Shown here: in pieces, positions 41,778-50,098 of the stretch | Layout of the letters: the number at the start of each line of letters is the position of its first letter | How positions within the stretch are numbered: position 1 is the stretch's first letter | Source: Candidatus Omnitrophota bacterium | GTDB lineage: Bacteria; Omnitrophota; Gorgyraeia; Pluralincolimonadales; Pluralincolimonadaceae | Direction of reading: 5' to 3' | Length of the DNA: 64,000 nt | NCBI GenBank assembly: GCA_041653595.1 | Contig: JBAZFB010000007.1 | Location: forward strand, 27,675 to 91,674 | Made by a program: the position numbers and the translations under genes | Notes under the pieces: generated by a model | What the model was told of the DNA's origin: nothing | The model's database searches: none | Seen by the model: only the letters and a program-made list of their open reading frames with translations

Positions 41778-44071
41778 GGCTGCGGCTCCTGCTTGGGCTT
41801 ATCTTCGGGCTTGCCCTCGCCTGTCGGCGAGGACTGCGCATCGCCTTCTGTTTGCTTGGGCTTGCCCTCGTCTGCGGACGAGGACTGCGCATCGCCTTCT
41901 GTTTGCTTGGGCTTGTTCTCCACGTGCCGGCAGGTGGGGAACCTGGAACAACCGTAGAACGCGCCCCGGCGCGACCTGCGTTCTACGAGCTCGCCGTCGC
42001 ACCCCGGCTCCGGGCACTTTATGCCGGTCGTGACCAAAGGTTTGGCGTTCTTGCATTCGGGAAATCCTGAACAGCTCTTGAACCTGCCGCGCCTGCCCCA
42101 CTTTATTATCATCTTCCGTCCGCACTTCTCGCAGACCTCATCGAGCTCCTCGACATCTTTCTTGACGTCTTTCATCTCGACCTGGGCCTTTGAGAGCCAC
42201 TGCGAAAAAGGCCCGTAGAAATCCCTGAGGACCTGCGCCCACTCGACTTTGCCTTCTTCTATCTCATCGAGCTCTTCTTCCATCTTGGCGGTGAATTCCT
42301 CGTCTATGATGACCGGGAAGCTTTGGGTGAGAAGGTCATTGACGACCGTGCCCAATTCCGTAGGCCATAGCGCTGAGCCTTCACGCCTGACGTAATTGCG
42401 GGCGACGACCGTCTCGATGGTGGGCGCGTAAGTGGAAGGGCGGCCGATGCCGTCTTCCTCGAGCGCCTTTACCAGCGAGGCGTCGGTAAATCTTGGCGGC
42501 GGTTTCGTGAAATGCTGGGTCGGGTCGAGTTTTATAAGGTCGACCGTATCGCCTATCGCGAGTTTCGGTATATATGCCTTCTTCTTGTCCTTTTCTTCCT
42601 CTTCATCGTCATACGCGGCCTTAAAGCCGGGGAATATTACAGTCGAGCCCGAAGCCCTGAACAGGCACTTTCTTGCCTCTATATCTATGGATACGACAGA
42701 CATGACCGCAGGCCTCATCTGGCTGGCGATGAATTTCGCCCATATCAATTTGTATAATTTATACTGGTCGGGCGTGAGATATTGCTTTATCGCGTCCGGC
42801 TCCCTGGCGGCCGAGGACGGGCGGATCGCCTCGTGGGCTTCCTGCGCGGCTTTTTTGGACTTATATACATTCGCTTCGGGAGGAAGATAATCTTTCCCGA
42901 ATTTGTCTTTTATGTAGAACCTTGCCTCCTCTATCGCGGAGAAGGCCACTTTTACCGAGTCGGTCCTCATGTAAGTGATGAGACCGACAGTGCCCTCGGT
43001 CCCGATATCGAGGCCTTCGTAGAGCTGCTGGGCTATCTTCATCGTCTTCCCGGCCCTGTAATGCAGTTTATTGAAGGATTCCTGCTGCATCTTCGAGGTA
43101 GTGAAAGGGGCCTGCGGGTTCATCCTCTTCTCGGTTTCCTTTATATCCTTTACCGTATATTTCGCGCCTGAGAGCTCCGCAAGTATCTTATCCGAAGACG
43201 CTTTATCTTTAACCTCGGCCTTCGCGTCGTTGATCTTATCCAGCTGCGCGAAAAAGGATTTCTTATCTTTTTTCTTCTTGAGTTCCGCTTCGAGTTCCCA
43301 ATATTCAACCGCGACGAACGCCTGTATCTCGCGCTCGCGGTCGACGATGAGTTTTACCGCGACCGACTGGACCCTTCCCGCGCTCAATCCGCGCGTTATC
43401 TTTTTCCAGAGGAGCGGGCTTAAAGAGTAGCCGACTATCCTGTCGAGGACGCGGCGGGCCTGCTGGGCATTTACCAGCTTGATATCTATCTCGGCGGGAT
43501 TATCGAAAGCTTCGAGTATCGCCTTCTTCGTTATCTCGTGGAATACGACCCTCTTGACCTTTTTGTTCTTCCCGAGATACCCGGCCAGGTGCCAGCCTAT
43601 AGCTTCGCCTTCGCGGTCAGGGTCGGTCGCGATATAAATGGTGTCTTTGTCCTTCGCTTCGGCCTTCAACTCGCTGAGCAATTTTTTCTTTTTAGCGATC
43701 ACTTTATAGGTAGGCGTGAAATTGTTCTCTATGTCAATTCCCATCTTTCGCATGGGCAGGTCGATGACGTGGCCCATGGATGAGCGGACGGTGTAACCTT
43801 TACCGAGGAACTTTTCTATCGTTTTGGCTTTTGCCGGCGACTCGACTATGACCAGGGCGCCGCCCTTGCCGCCGCCTACAGGCAGGATTATCTCGACCTT
43901 GTCGCCTTCTTTAAGTTTCACGGAATCATATTTCGACCTGTCGAGTATATTGAGGTTCAATTCGACGGCCGCGTATTTCACGTCGGCCTTAAGGTCCGAG
44001 ATGAGCCCGGCGACCGTAATGCCGTCATCGGCCTGGATATCTTTTCCGTTCACGCATATCTTTATCATCAA
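41774..44071 (-). CDS. topA: DNA topoisomerase I with an N-terminal ThiS-like sulfur-carrier domain
   Basis: Relaxes negative supercoils. Residues 1-68 look like ThiS: a ubiquitin-fold protein beginning IKICVNGKDIQADDGITV and ending VEIILPVGGG, where the terminal Gly-Gly of free ThiS would be. TopA follows at once in the same frame: Toprim ALVIVESPAKAKTIEKFLG and DPDREGEAIGW, active Tyr367 (GLITYMRTDS). Two C4 zinc motifs lie near the end (CEKCGRKMI...CSGFPEC and CPEPGCDGEL...CSRFPTC). The tail is a Lys/Pro/Gln-rich repeat. No stop or good internal start separates the ThiS part. It overlaps dprA and xer by 4 nt each. Confidence 0.92.
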   Translation of the reverse strand: MMIKICVNGKDIQADDGITVAGLISDLKADVKYAAVELNLNILDRSKYDSVKLKEGDKVEIILPVGGGKGGALVIVESPAKAKTIEKFLGKGYTVRSSMGHVIDLPMRKMGIDIENNFTPTYKVIAKKKKLLSELKAEAKDKDTIYIATDPDREGEAIGWHLAGYLGKNKKVKRVVFHEITKKAILEAFDNPAEIDIKLVNAQQARRVLDRIVGYSLSPLLWKKITRGLSAGRVQSVAVKLIVDREREIQAFVAVEYWELEAELKKKKDKKSFFAQLDKINDAKAEVKDKASSDKILAELSGAKYTVKDIKETEKRMNPQAPFTTSKMQQESFNKLHYRAGKTMKIAQQLYEGLDIGTEGTVGLITYMRTDSVKVAFSAIEEARFYIKDKFGKDYLPPEANVYKSKKAAQEAHEAIRPSSAAREPDAIKQYLTPDQYKLYKLIWAKFIASQMRPAVMSVVSIDIEARKCLFRASGSTVIFPGFKAAYDDEEEEKDKKKAYIPKLAIGDTVDLIKLDPTQHFTKPPPRFTDASLVKALEEDGIGRPSTYAPTIETVVARNYVRREGSALWPTELGTVVNDLLTQSFPVIIDEEFTAKMEEELDEIEEGKVEWAQVLRDFYGPFSQWLSKAQVEMKDVKKDVEELDEVCEKCGRKMIIKWGRRGRFKSCSGFPECKNAKPLVTTGIKCPEPGCDGELVERRSRRGAFYGCSRFPTCRHVENKPKQTEGDAQSSSADEGKPKQTEGDAQSSPTGEGKPEDKPKQEPQP
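41807..41908 (-). repeat. 51-nt tandem repeat in the topA tail
   Basis: Two copies of a 51-nt unit (17 codons: GKPKQTEGDAQSS plus a variable tetrapeptide ADEG or PTGEG), with a partial third copy. The unit keeps the frame, so it lengthens the flexible C-terminal tail by 17 residues each time. Likely a recent slippage product with no specific function. Confidence 0.85.
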
Positions 44072-45171
44072 CTTTTCCTTACGTACGATTTGCCGGGCAG
44101 CTGCGCGATGATGCCTTTGAGCTCGAGCTTGGTAAGGCTGTGCATAACTTCGGCGACGGGAAGCCCTGTCCCGTCCACTATCTCATCTATATTTACGGGT
44201 GTCCCGCTTAATCTCACGAATACATCCTCTTCCTGCCGGCCCAGCCCGCCGGGAATACGCTCCGGCTCTTCCGGCCTTTCCGCCTTCATATGGCCTCTGA
44301 TGACATCGCCCAGCTCCTCTATGACGTCATCGGCCGACTCGACGAGTTTGGCGCCCTGCCTTATCAGCATATTCGTCCCGGCAGAGGTCGCTGCGCGCGC
44401 CTGCCCGGGGACAGCAAATAACTCTCTTCCCTGCTCCAGCGCGAAATCTGTCGTGATCAAGGCGCCTGAATTCTTCGCGGCCTCCACGACTACCACGCCC
44501 AGCGAAAGTCCGCTTATTATCCTGTTCCTTCTCGGGAAATTATCCTTATACGGTTCCATCGCCATCGGGAACTCCGAGACGACCGCGCCGTTCTTTGAGA
44601 TCTCTTCGGCCAGCCCCATATGCTCTTCCGGATAGATATTAGCGAGGCCGCTGCCGAGCACAGCTATGGTCCTGCCTTTGGCTTTCAGCGCGCCCTTATG
44701 GCCGGCCGCGTCTATGCCGCGAGCCAACCCCGAGACGACGGTCATGCCGTGAGCGGCCAATTCATAGCCCAGCCTCTCGGCGGTCTGCAGGCCGTAACGG
44801 CTCGCGTGCCTCGAGCCGACTATACCTATGGAATACCTGTCCTCGGCCGTCAATTCCCCTTTTACGTAAAGGATGATCGGAGGGTCATAGATATCTTTAA
44901 GGTTTACAGGGTAATCTTTATCAAGATAAGAGATCACTTTGACGTTGCGCCTCTCGATAAGCTTCATCTCGCCCTTGAGTGCTTTATCTTTATCGCAACT
45001 TATTATCGCGCTTGAGACCTTCGGGCCTATCTGGTCTACTTTCTCTAATTCTGCTTTCGTGGCGGAGAATATCTTTTCAACTGCCCCAAAGTGCTTCATC
45101 AGATTATTAAACCTAATAAAACCTATATCGGGAATACAATTTAAAACTATCAAAAGCTCTTTTTCGTTCAT
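44068..45171 (-). CDS. dprA: DNA processing protein DprA
   Basis: Loads RecA on incoming single-stranded DNA in transformation. The 367 residues have an N-terminal helix-hairpin-helix-like part (about 1-75), the Rossmann core (GIVGSRHASRYGLQTAERL, VVSGLARGIDAAGHKGAL, VLGSGLANIYPEEH, SEFPMAMEPYKDNFPRRNRIISGLS) and a C-terminal winged-helix DML1-like domain (about 300-367). Together with the pilus genes it is consistent with natural competence. Start overlaps the aroK stop by one base. Confidence 0.95.
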   Translation of the reverse strand: MNEKELLIVLNCIPDIGFIRFNNLMKHFGAVEKIFSATKAELEKVDQIGPKVSSAIISCDKDKALKGEMKLIERRNVKVISYLDKDYPVNLKDIYDPPIILYVKGELTAEDRYSIGIVGSRHASRYGLQTAERLGYELAAHGMTVVSGLARGIDAAGHKGALKAKGRTIAVLGSGLANIYPEEHMGLAEEISKNGAVVSEFPMAMEPYKDNFPRRNRIISGLSLGVVVVEAAKNSGALITTDFALEQGRELFAVPGQARAATSAGTNMLIRQGAKLVESADDVIEELGDVIRGHMKAERPEEPERIPGGLGRQEEDVFVRLSGTPVNIDEIVDGTGLPVAEVMHSLTKLELKGIIAQLPGKSYVRKS

Positions 45172-45692
45172 TAAGAGATCTCCCCGTCTTCTTTAAGTAG
45201 GGATATTATTTTTTCCGCGACTTCATCGACGCTCAAATTGTCGGTATCTATCCTGTGGTCAGCCTGAGCATAGAATTCCGCGCGTTTCGCTAACAGCTCG
45301 GAGATCTTTTCCTTGGGATCGCTTACGTTGAGCAAAGGCCGGTGGGTGTGGCCTTTCGTCCTTTCCAGGATCTTGGCCGGTGACGCGTCAAGATAGAATA
45401 AGATGCCATTCGATTTCAAATTAACGACATTTTCCTTATCGATAACGGCGCCTCCGCCGGTGCCGGTAACGACACCCGTATACAAGGAGGCCATCTCCTT
45501 CACGGCATCTTTCTCGACTTTCCTGAAGTAGGGCTCACCTTTCTTGGCAAATATCTCGGCGATAGGCATGCCTTCGCGCTTCTCGATCTTCTCATCGAGG
45601 TCAACAAAATCCCTTTTGAGTAATCCGGCAAGCGCCTTTCCAACGGCTGTCTTGCCTGCGCCCATGAACCCGACTAATATTATGTTTTTCAT
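45171..45692 (-). CDS. aroK: Shikimate kinase
   Basis: Phosphorylates shikimate in aromatic amino acid synthesis. The 173 residues contain Walker A LVGFMGAGKTAVGKALAGLL, the shikimate-binding DLDEKIEKREG, the GGGAVI motif and the LID region KGHTHRPLLN. aroC and aroE are nearby (45.8 and 47.7 kb). The 124 nt upstream hold a long imperfect hairpin (separate entry) and only a weak ribosome site. Confidence 0.95.
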   Translation of the reverse strand: MKNIILVGFMGAGKTAVGKALAGLLKRDFVDLDEKIEKREGMPIAEIFAKKGEPYFRKVEKDAVKEMASLYTGVVTGTGGGAVIDKENVVNLKSNGILFYLDASPAKILERTKGHTHRPLLNVSDPKEKISELLAKRAEFYAQADHRIDTDNLSVDEVAEKIISLLKEDGEIS

Positions 45693-45710
45693 CTTTTTAA
45701 TATTTCTATG

Positions 45711-45805
45711 TTGAAATTTAAGTCTCGCTTGGCCTTATTTATTACTCGCTTCATCCGATATCTACTGCGTCATAAACCGGCCCTGCGCGAGACATTAAAT
45801 TTCAA
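45711..45805 (-). promoter_or_regulatory. Long imperfect inverted repeat upstream of aroK
   Basis: Outer arms TTGAAATTTAAGTCTCGC (45711-45728) and GCGAGACATTAAATTTCAA (45787-45805) pair with a single extra base. An inner pair GGCC...GGCC (45731-45734 and 45779-45782) extends the fold. The whole element is about 95 nt and fills most of the aroC-aroK gap. It could be a folded leader, a small MITE-like insertion or a terminator-like barrier. The right arm starts next to the aroC stop codon. Confidence 0.55.
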
Positions 45806-45816
45806 CTTCGACATAT

Positions 45817-46863
45817 TCAAAATCCTTTCACCTGCTTTATGTATCCGTCGAAATTGCGCTTCATCTCCTTTAAGGAATCTCCGCCGAACTTCTCAGCCAT
45901 CGCGCAAGCCGTGACGAACGCGAGCGCCGCTTCCCCTACCACGGATACGGCATGCACCGCGCATACGTCGTGCCTCTCGACCTGTGCCTCGGCCTTCTTC
46001 TTCGTCTTTATGTCTACGGTTTCCAGCGGGGTTCCCAGCGTAGCGATAGGTTTCATCGCTATCTTCACTATTATGGGCTCGCCGTTGCTGATGCCGCCTT
46101 CTATCCCGCCCGCGTTATTGGACTTGCGCGAGAAACCGCCTTGTTTATCCAGGATTATCTCGTCGTGCACCTTGGAGCCGGGGAGTCTCGCCGCGGCGAA
46201 ACCTAGGCCTATCTCCACGCCCTTTATCGCCTGTATCGACATCATAGCGCCCGCGATTATCGCGTCGAGGCGCCTGTCCGACTGGACATGGCTTCCCAGG
46301 CCGATAGGCACACCCGCGGCCGTTATCTCGCAGATGCCGCCGATGGTATCGCCGGTCTTCGCGCATTCCTCGACCTTCTTCAACATATCCTTCTGGTTTA
46401 CGGCGCCGCCAATCTCGATGACATGGCTGGCTATCCTTATGCCGAACTCCTCCAAAAGCATCTTGCAGATGGCCCCTACGGCGACGCGCATCGCCGTCTC
46501 GCGCGCGCTCGCCCTCTCCAATATGTCGCGGATGTCCTCCCTATCGTATTTTATTACCCCGGCCAGATCGGCGTGCCCGGGCCGCGGCCTTGTGACGGCC
46601 GGGAGGCTGTCTATCGAGGCATCCTTGTTCTCAATAGATAATGCGATAGGACTGCCGATAGTGATGCCTTTTCGCAGGCCGCCAAGTATCTGGACGGTAT
46701 CCGACTCTATGGCCATCCTGGCCCCGCGCCCGAAACCGGACTGCCTGCGTTTGAGCTCGAGGTTTATCTGCCCTCTTTCTACCTTAAGGCCGGCCGGCAT
46801 ACCCTCGAGGATGCCGAGTAATACCTTTCCGTGAGATTCCCCAGCGGTCAAATATCTTAACAT
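45817..46863 (-). CDS. aroC: Chorismate synthase
   Basis: Last step of the shikimate pathway; needs reduced FMN. The 348 residues show the N-terminal TAGESHGKVLLGILEGMPAGL, the RPGHADLAGVIKYDREDIRDILERASARETAMRVAVGAI block near 95 and the C-terminal DVCAVHAVSVVGEAALAFV. It follows pilD-like peptidase and a small hairpin, with a strong ribosome site AGGAGGGAT. Same run as aroE and aroK. Confidence 0.97.
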   Translation of the reverse strand: MLRYLTAGESHGKVLLGILEGMPAGLKVERGQINLELKRRQSGFGRGARMAIESDTVQILGGLRKGITIGSPIALSIENKDASIDSLPAVTRPRPGHADLAGVIKYDREDIRDILERASARETAMRVAVGAICKMLLEEFGIRIASHVIEIGGAVNQKDMLKKVEECAKTGDTIGGICEITAAGVPIGLGSHVQSDRRLDAIIAGAMMSIQAIKGVEIGLGFAAARLPGSKVHDEIILDKQGGFSRKSNNAGGIEGGISNGEPIIVKIAMKPIATLGTPLETVDIKTKKKAEAQVERHDVCAVHAVSVVGEAALAFVTACAMAEKFGGDSLKEMKRNFDGYIKQVKGF

Positions 46864-46880
46864 TTCACATCCCTCCTATT

Positions 46881-46908
46881 TATAGTCAACGCTAGAGCGT
46901 TAACTATA
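46881..46908 (-). promoter_or_regulatory. Hairpin at the prepilin peptidase stop codon
   Basis: Arms TATAGT-C-AACGCT and AGCGTT-A-ACTATA (46881-46893 and 46896-46908) pair around a 2-nt loop with one internal C/A mismatch. The peptidase stop codon TAA (46900-46902) is inside the 3' part. No T tract follows. The architecture resembles the hairpins at the lptB and pilC ends. Confidence 0.45.
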
Positions 46909-47679
46909 CGGGAAATAAAAAAGTATGTCCTCCCTGAACATGACGCACACAAAAGCCGCAAGGACAAGGAACGGGCCGTATTGTATCGTGTCCTGCTTTT
47001 TCATTAATAATTTCGGGATGCCGACGATCGAGCCGAATACCGGCGCGAGAAAGAAAGCCGCGACGGTGAGCTTCCATCCCAGGAAAGCCCCGATGAACAT
47101 GAACAGCATAAGGTCCCCGCCGCCCATCGCTTCCTTTTTATAAGCTATCCTCCCGAGCGCACCGATAAGGAAAAGTGACACAAAACCGAATACCATCCCG
47201 AAAAACGAATCGCCTAAGGCCCAGAGCCTCGAGGCCTCCCCTTGAAGCCTCGGGTACGCCGCGCTCACAATCAGCCCTAAGACCGCCCCGGGTATGGTAA
47301 GCTCGTCGGGTATTATCCAGTGCTCGATATCTATGAACGATACTATTATAAGGACCGAAAAGAGCGCCGCATATATCGCGAAGTCGGGGCTCGCTTTGTA
47401 TCTCCAGTAGGCGGCGGTAAACATCAGCGCTGTCAGCGCCTCGACCGCGAAATACCTGAAAGATATCTTCGCCTTGCAATAGGCGCACCTGCCGCGGAGC
47501 ACCAAATAGCTCACGAACGGGATGTTCAGGTACCACGGTATCGGCCTCCGGCATCCCGGGCAATGCGACGCGGGAAATACTATCGACTCGCCGCGCGGCA
47601 TCCTGTATATGCATACGTTAAGAAAACTGCCGACTATCGAGCCGGCCAAAAACACGAAGACGTAGATTATCGCCGTCAT
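46900..47679 (-). CDS. pilD: Prepilin peptidase / N-methyltransferase
   Basis: Cleaves the prepilin leaders and methylates the new N-terminus. The 259 residues have about seven membrane segments, the cytoplasmic four-Cys zinc site CPGCRRPIP...CAYCKA (about 40-75), the first catalytic Asp in FIDIEHWIIPDELT (about 115) and the second in the GGGDLMLFMFIGAFLG motif (about 190). It is placed among aromatic amino acid genes, about 24 kb from the pilus operon. Overlaps aroE by 4 nt. Confidence 0.95.
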   Translation of the reverse strand: MTAIIYVFVFLAGSIVGSFLNVCIYRMPRGESIVFPASHCPGCRRPIPWYLNIPFVSYLVLRGRCAYCKAKISFRYFAVEALTALMFTAAYWRYKASPDFAIYAALFSVLIIVSFIDIEHWIIPDELTIPGAVLGLIVSAAYPRLQGEASRLWALGDSFFGMVFGFVSLFLIGALGRIAYKKEAMGGGDLMLFMFIGAFLGWKLTVAAFFLAPVFGSIVGIPKLLMKKQDTIQYGPFLVLAAFVCVMFREDILFYFPYS

Positions 47680-48545
47680 TTCCTTATGGCTTTCTTTAGC
47701 GCCGCGCGCATCACCGCTACAGGCGCCTTCTTCCCGGTGAAGTGTTCAAATGAAAGCACGCCCTGGTACAAAAGCATGCCCAGCCCGTTCGATGCTTTTA
47801 TCCCCCTCTTTTTGGCCTCTTTCAACAACGGCGTCGCCGGAGGGTTATATACGATATCGTAAACCGCCAGGTCCTTGTGCAGGGCCTTGGGATCCACGAT
47901 ACACGGGTCGCCCTTATGCATCCCGACCGGGCTCGCGTTGACCAGCAGGTCCGAACCGAGGACCTCCTCGTCTATGCGCGACCTCAGGAACGGGATATGC
48001 TTCGTGCCGCAGCGCGGGAAATCTTTTTTGGTCTTTGCCGCGAGGTCTTTCGCCCTCTTCTCTATCTGGTCGACAAAAGTGACGGACTTCGCGCCCTCCC
48101 TCGCGAGGACGAACGCTATCGCCTTCGCCGCCCCGCCTGCGCCGAAGAGCAAAACCGATTTGCCTTTGGGATTTGCCTTCAGGTCGTTTTTCAGCGAACG
48201 GATGAACCCCTCCCCGTCCGTGTTATAGGCCCTGGCCTTACCCTTCCTGAAGACTATCGTGTTCGCGGCGCCGATCCCCTTCACCTCAGGCGAAAGCTCG
48301 TCTACAAGCGGCAAGACCGCTTGTTTATGCGGTATCGTAACGTTGATACCCGAGACCCCAAGCGCCTTCAGGCTGCGGAACGCGGACTTAAGCGCGCGCG
48401 GCGGGACCTCGAACGGGATGTATACGGCATCTATCCCCAGAGAAGCGAATGCCGCATTTTGAAAATGCGGCGATAGTGTGTGCTTGACCGGGAACCCTAT
48501 TATCCCGAAGACCTCGGTCTTTCCGCTTAATTTTTTAGATCTCAA
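47676..48545 (-). CDS. aroE: Shikimate dehydrogenase
   Basis: NADPH-dependent reduction of 3-dehydroshikimate. The 289 residues include the N-terminal GIIGFPVKHTLSPHFQNAAF, the NVTIPHKQ shikimate site (Lys base near 75), the DGEGF motif and the VLLFGAGGAAKAIAFVLAREG nucleotide loop near 140. The QNAAF segment has Gln where many have His. It overlaps leuA by 11 nt and pilD by 4 nt. Confidence 0.95.
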   Translation of the reverse strand: MRSKKLSGKTEVFGIIGFPVKHTLSPHFQNAAFASLGIDAVYIPFEVPPRALKSAFRSLKALGVSGINVTIPHKQAVLPLVDELSPEVKGIGAANTIVFRKGKARAYNTDGEGFIRSLKNDLKANPKGKSVLLFGAGGAAKAIAFVLAREGAKSVTFVDQIEKRAKDLAAKTKKDFPRCGTKHIPFLRSRIDEEVLGSDLLVNASPVGMHKGDPCIVDPKALHKDLAVYDIVYNPPATPLLKEAKKRGIKASNGLGMLLYQGVLSFEHFTGKKAPVAVMRAALKKAIRK

Positions 48546-50067
48546 TTTTCAATCTCTTGTTTTCCTTATGCAGCAATTTGTTCACCGCGTTGAGGTACGC
48601 CTTCGCGCTCGCCTCGATGACATCCGTGGAAGCCGATTTGCCTATAGCCTCCTTATCCTTCGAGCGCACGCGCACCGTGACCTCGCCCAACGCGTCCTTG
48701 CCCTTGGTCACCGCCTGTATCGAATAATCCATCATCTCGCCTTTAGTCTTGGTTATCTTGTCTATCGCCTTGCAGCAGGCGTCGACAGGGCCGTCGCCCC
48801 CGGCCTCGGCGGTCTTTATGCCGGCCTTCGAGCGGAGTCTCACTTCGGCGACAGGGGCGACATCCGTCCCCGCGGTCGTATGGAAAGAGACCAATTTCCA
48901 TGTCTCGCTGACCCCGCCGGTCCCCTCTTCAACAAGGGTCTCGAGGTCCTCGTCATAGATGGACTTCTTTTTATCGGCCAATACCTTGAAACGCCCGAAC
49001 GCCTTCTCGATCTCAGTTTCGCTCAAAGAATATCCGAGCTTCTTTATCTTATCCATAAAAGCGTGGCGGCCCGAATGCTTTCCCAATACGAGGCTCGAGG
49101 CGCTCAACCCTATCTCCTGCGGGCTCATTATCTCGTAGGTCGTGCGCTTTTTTAATATGCCGTCCTGGTGTATGCCGGACTCGTGCGCGAACGCGTTCTG
49201 CCCGACTATCGCCTTGTTCGGCTGGACCATGATGCCGGTCAACTTCGAAACGAGCCTGCTCGCCTTCGAGATCTCTTCCGTCACTATGCCGGTAGAGAAG
49301 TTTTCGAAGAAATCGTTCCTGGTCTTTATGACCATGACGATCTCCTCCATCGACGCGTTGCCTGCGCGCTCCCCGATGCCGTTTATCGTGCACTCGACCT
49401 GCCGCGCGCCGTTCTTTACCGCGGCGATGGAATTCGCGACCGCGAGCCCGAGGTCATTATGGCAATGGACGCTGATCACCGCCCTGCCGATGTTCGGAAC
49501 ATGGTTCTTTATGTCGCGTATCAAGGCGCCGAATTCATCGGGTATCGCGTAACCGACCGTATCCGGGACGTTTATCGTTGTAGCGCCGGCAATTATCACC
49601 CGCTCGATGACGCGGTAGAGGAAATCCTTCTCGCTCCGCGAAGCATCCTCAGGCGAGAACTCCACGTCATCGGTAAAGTTCCGGGCGTATTTCACCCCTT
49701 CGACGGCGAGTTTTACGATCTCGTCCTCGGCCTTACGCAATTTGTACTTCATGTGTATCTTCGACGTCGCAAGAAAAACATGTATGCGTTTCTTCTTCGC
49801 CGGCTTGATCGCCGCGCCGGCCGCCTCGATGTCTTTCTTCATGCAGCGCGCGAGGCCGCAGATGACAGGCCCTTTTATCTTTTCGGCGATGGACTTTACC
49901 GCCGCGAAATCGCCGGGCGATGATACCGGGAAACCCGCCTCTATGACGTCCACGTTGAGGCGGACGAGCTGCCTTGCCACCTCGAGCTTCTCATGGTCTT
50001 CAAGCGAAGCGCCGGGGCACTGCTCGCCGTCGCGCAATGTCGTGTCGAATATTATTATCTTTTCCAT
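48535..50067 (-). CDS. leuA: 2-isopropylmalate synthase
   Basis: First committed step of leucine synthesis, joining acetyl-CoA and 2-oxoisovalerate. The 510 residues show the catalytic barrel (FDTTLRDGEQCPGASL, SVHCHNDLGLAVANS with the metal His pair, CTINGIGERAGNASMEE) and a C-terminal LeuA allosteric domain (about 390-510). Close homologues make citramalate or homocitrate, but its place after the ilv genes supports leuA. Confidence 0.94.
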   Translation of the reverse strand: MEKIIIFDTTLRDGEQCPGASLEDHEKLEVARQLVRLNVDVIEAGFPVSSPGDFAAVKSIAEKIKGPVICGLARCMKKDIEAAGAAIKPAKKKRIHVFLATSKIHMKYKLRKAEDEIVKLAVEGVKYARNFTDDVEFSPEDASRSEKDFLYRVIERVIIAGATTINVPDTVGYAIPDEFGALIRDIKNHVPNIGRAVISVHCHNDLGLAVANSIAAVKNGARQVECTINGIGERAGNASMEEIVMVIKTRNDFFENFSTGIVTEEISKASRLVSKLTGIMVQPNKAIVGQNAFAHESGIHQDGILKKRTTYEIMSPQEIGLSASSLVLGKHSGRHAFMDKIKKLGYSLSETEIEKAFGRFKVLADKKKSIYDEDLETLVEEGTGGVSETWKLVSFHTTAGTDVAPVAEVRLRSKAGIKTAEAGGDGPVDACCKAIDKITKTKGEMMDYSIQAVTKGKDALGEVTVRVRSKDKEAIGKSASTDVIEASAKAYLNAVNKLLHKENKRLKIEI

Positions 50068-50073
50068 TTTTTC

Positions 50074-50088
50074 TGGTGCTTTGCACCA
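50074..50088 (-). promoter_or_regulatory. Small perfect hairpin between ilvC and leuA
   Basis: TGGTGC / GCACCA around a 3-nt loop, in the 31-nt gap between ilvC and leuA, only a few bases upstream of the leuA ribosome-binding area. It could attenuate or tune leuA translation; no T tract is positioned to make it a terminator on this strand. Weak evidence. Confidence 0.35.
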
Positions 50089-50098
50089 CCTCGCTATT

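Noticed and set aside
48451..48471. Perfect palindrome GCCGCATTTT-G-AAAATGCGGC inside aroE
   Set aside because: It codes for the conserved SPxxxNAAF segment at the normal length, so it is best explained by coding constraint and chance.
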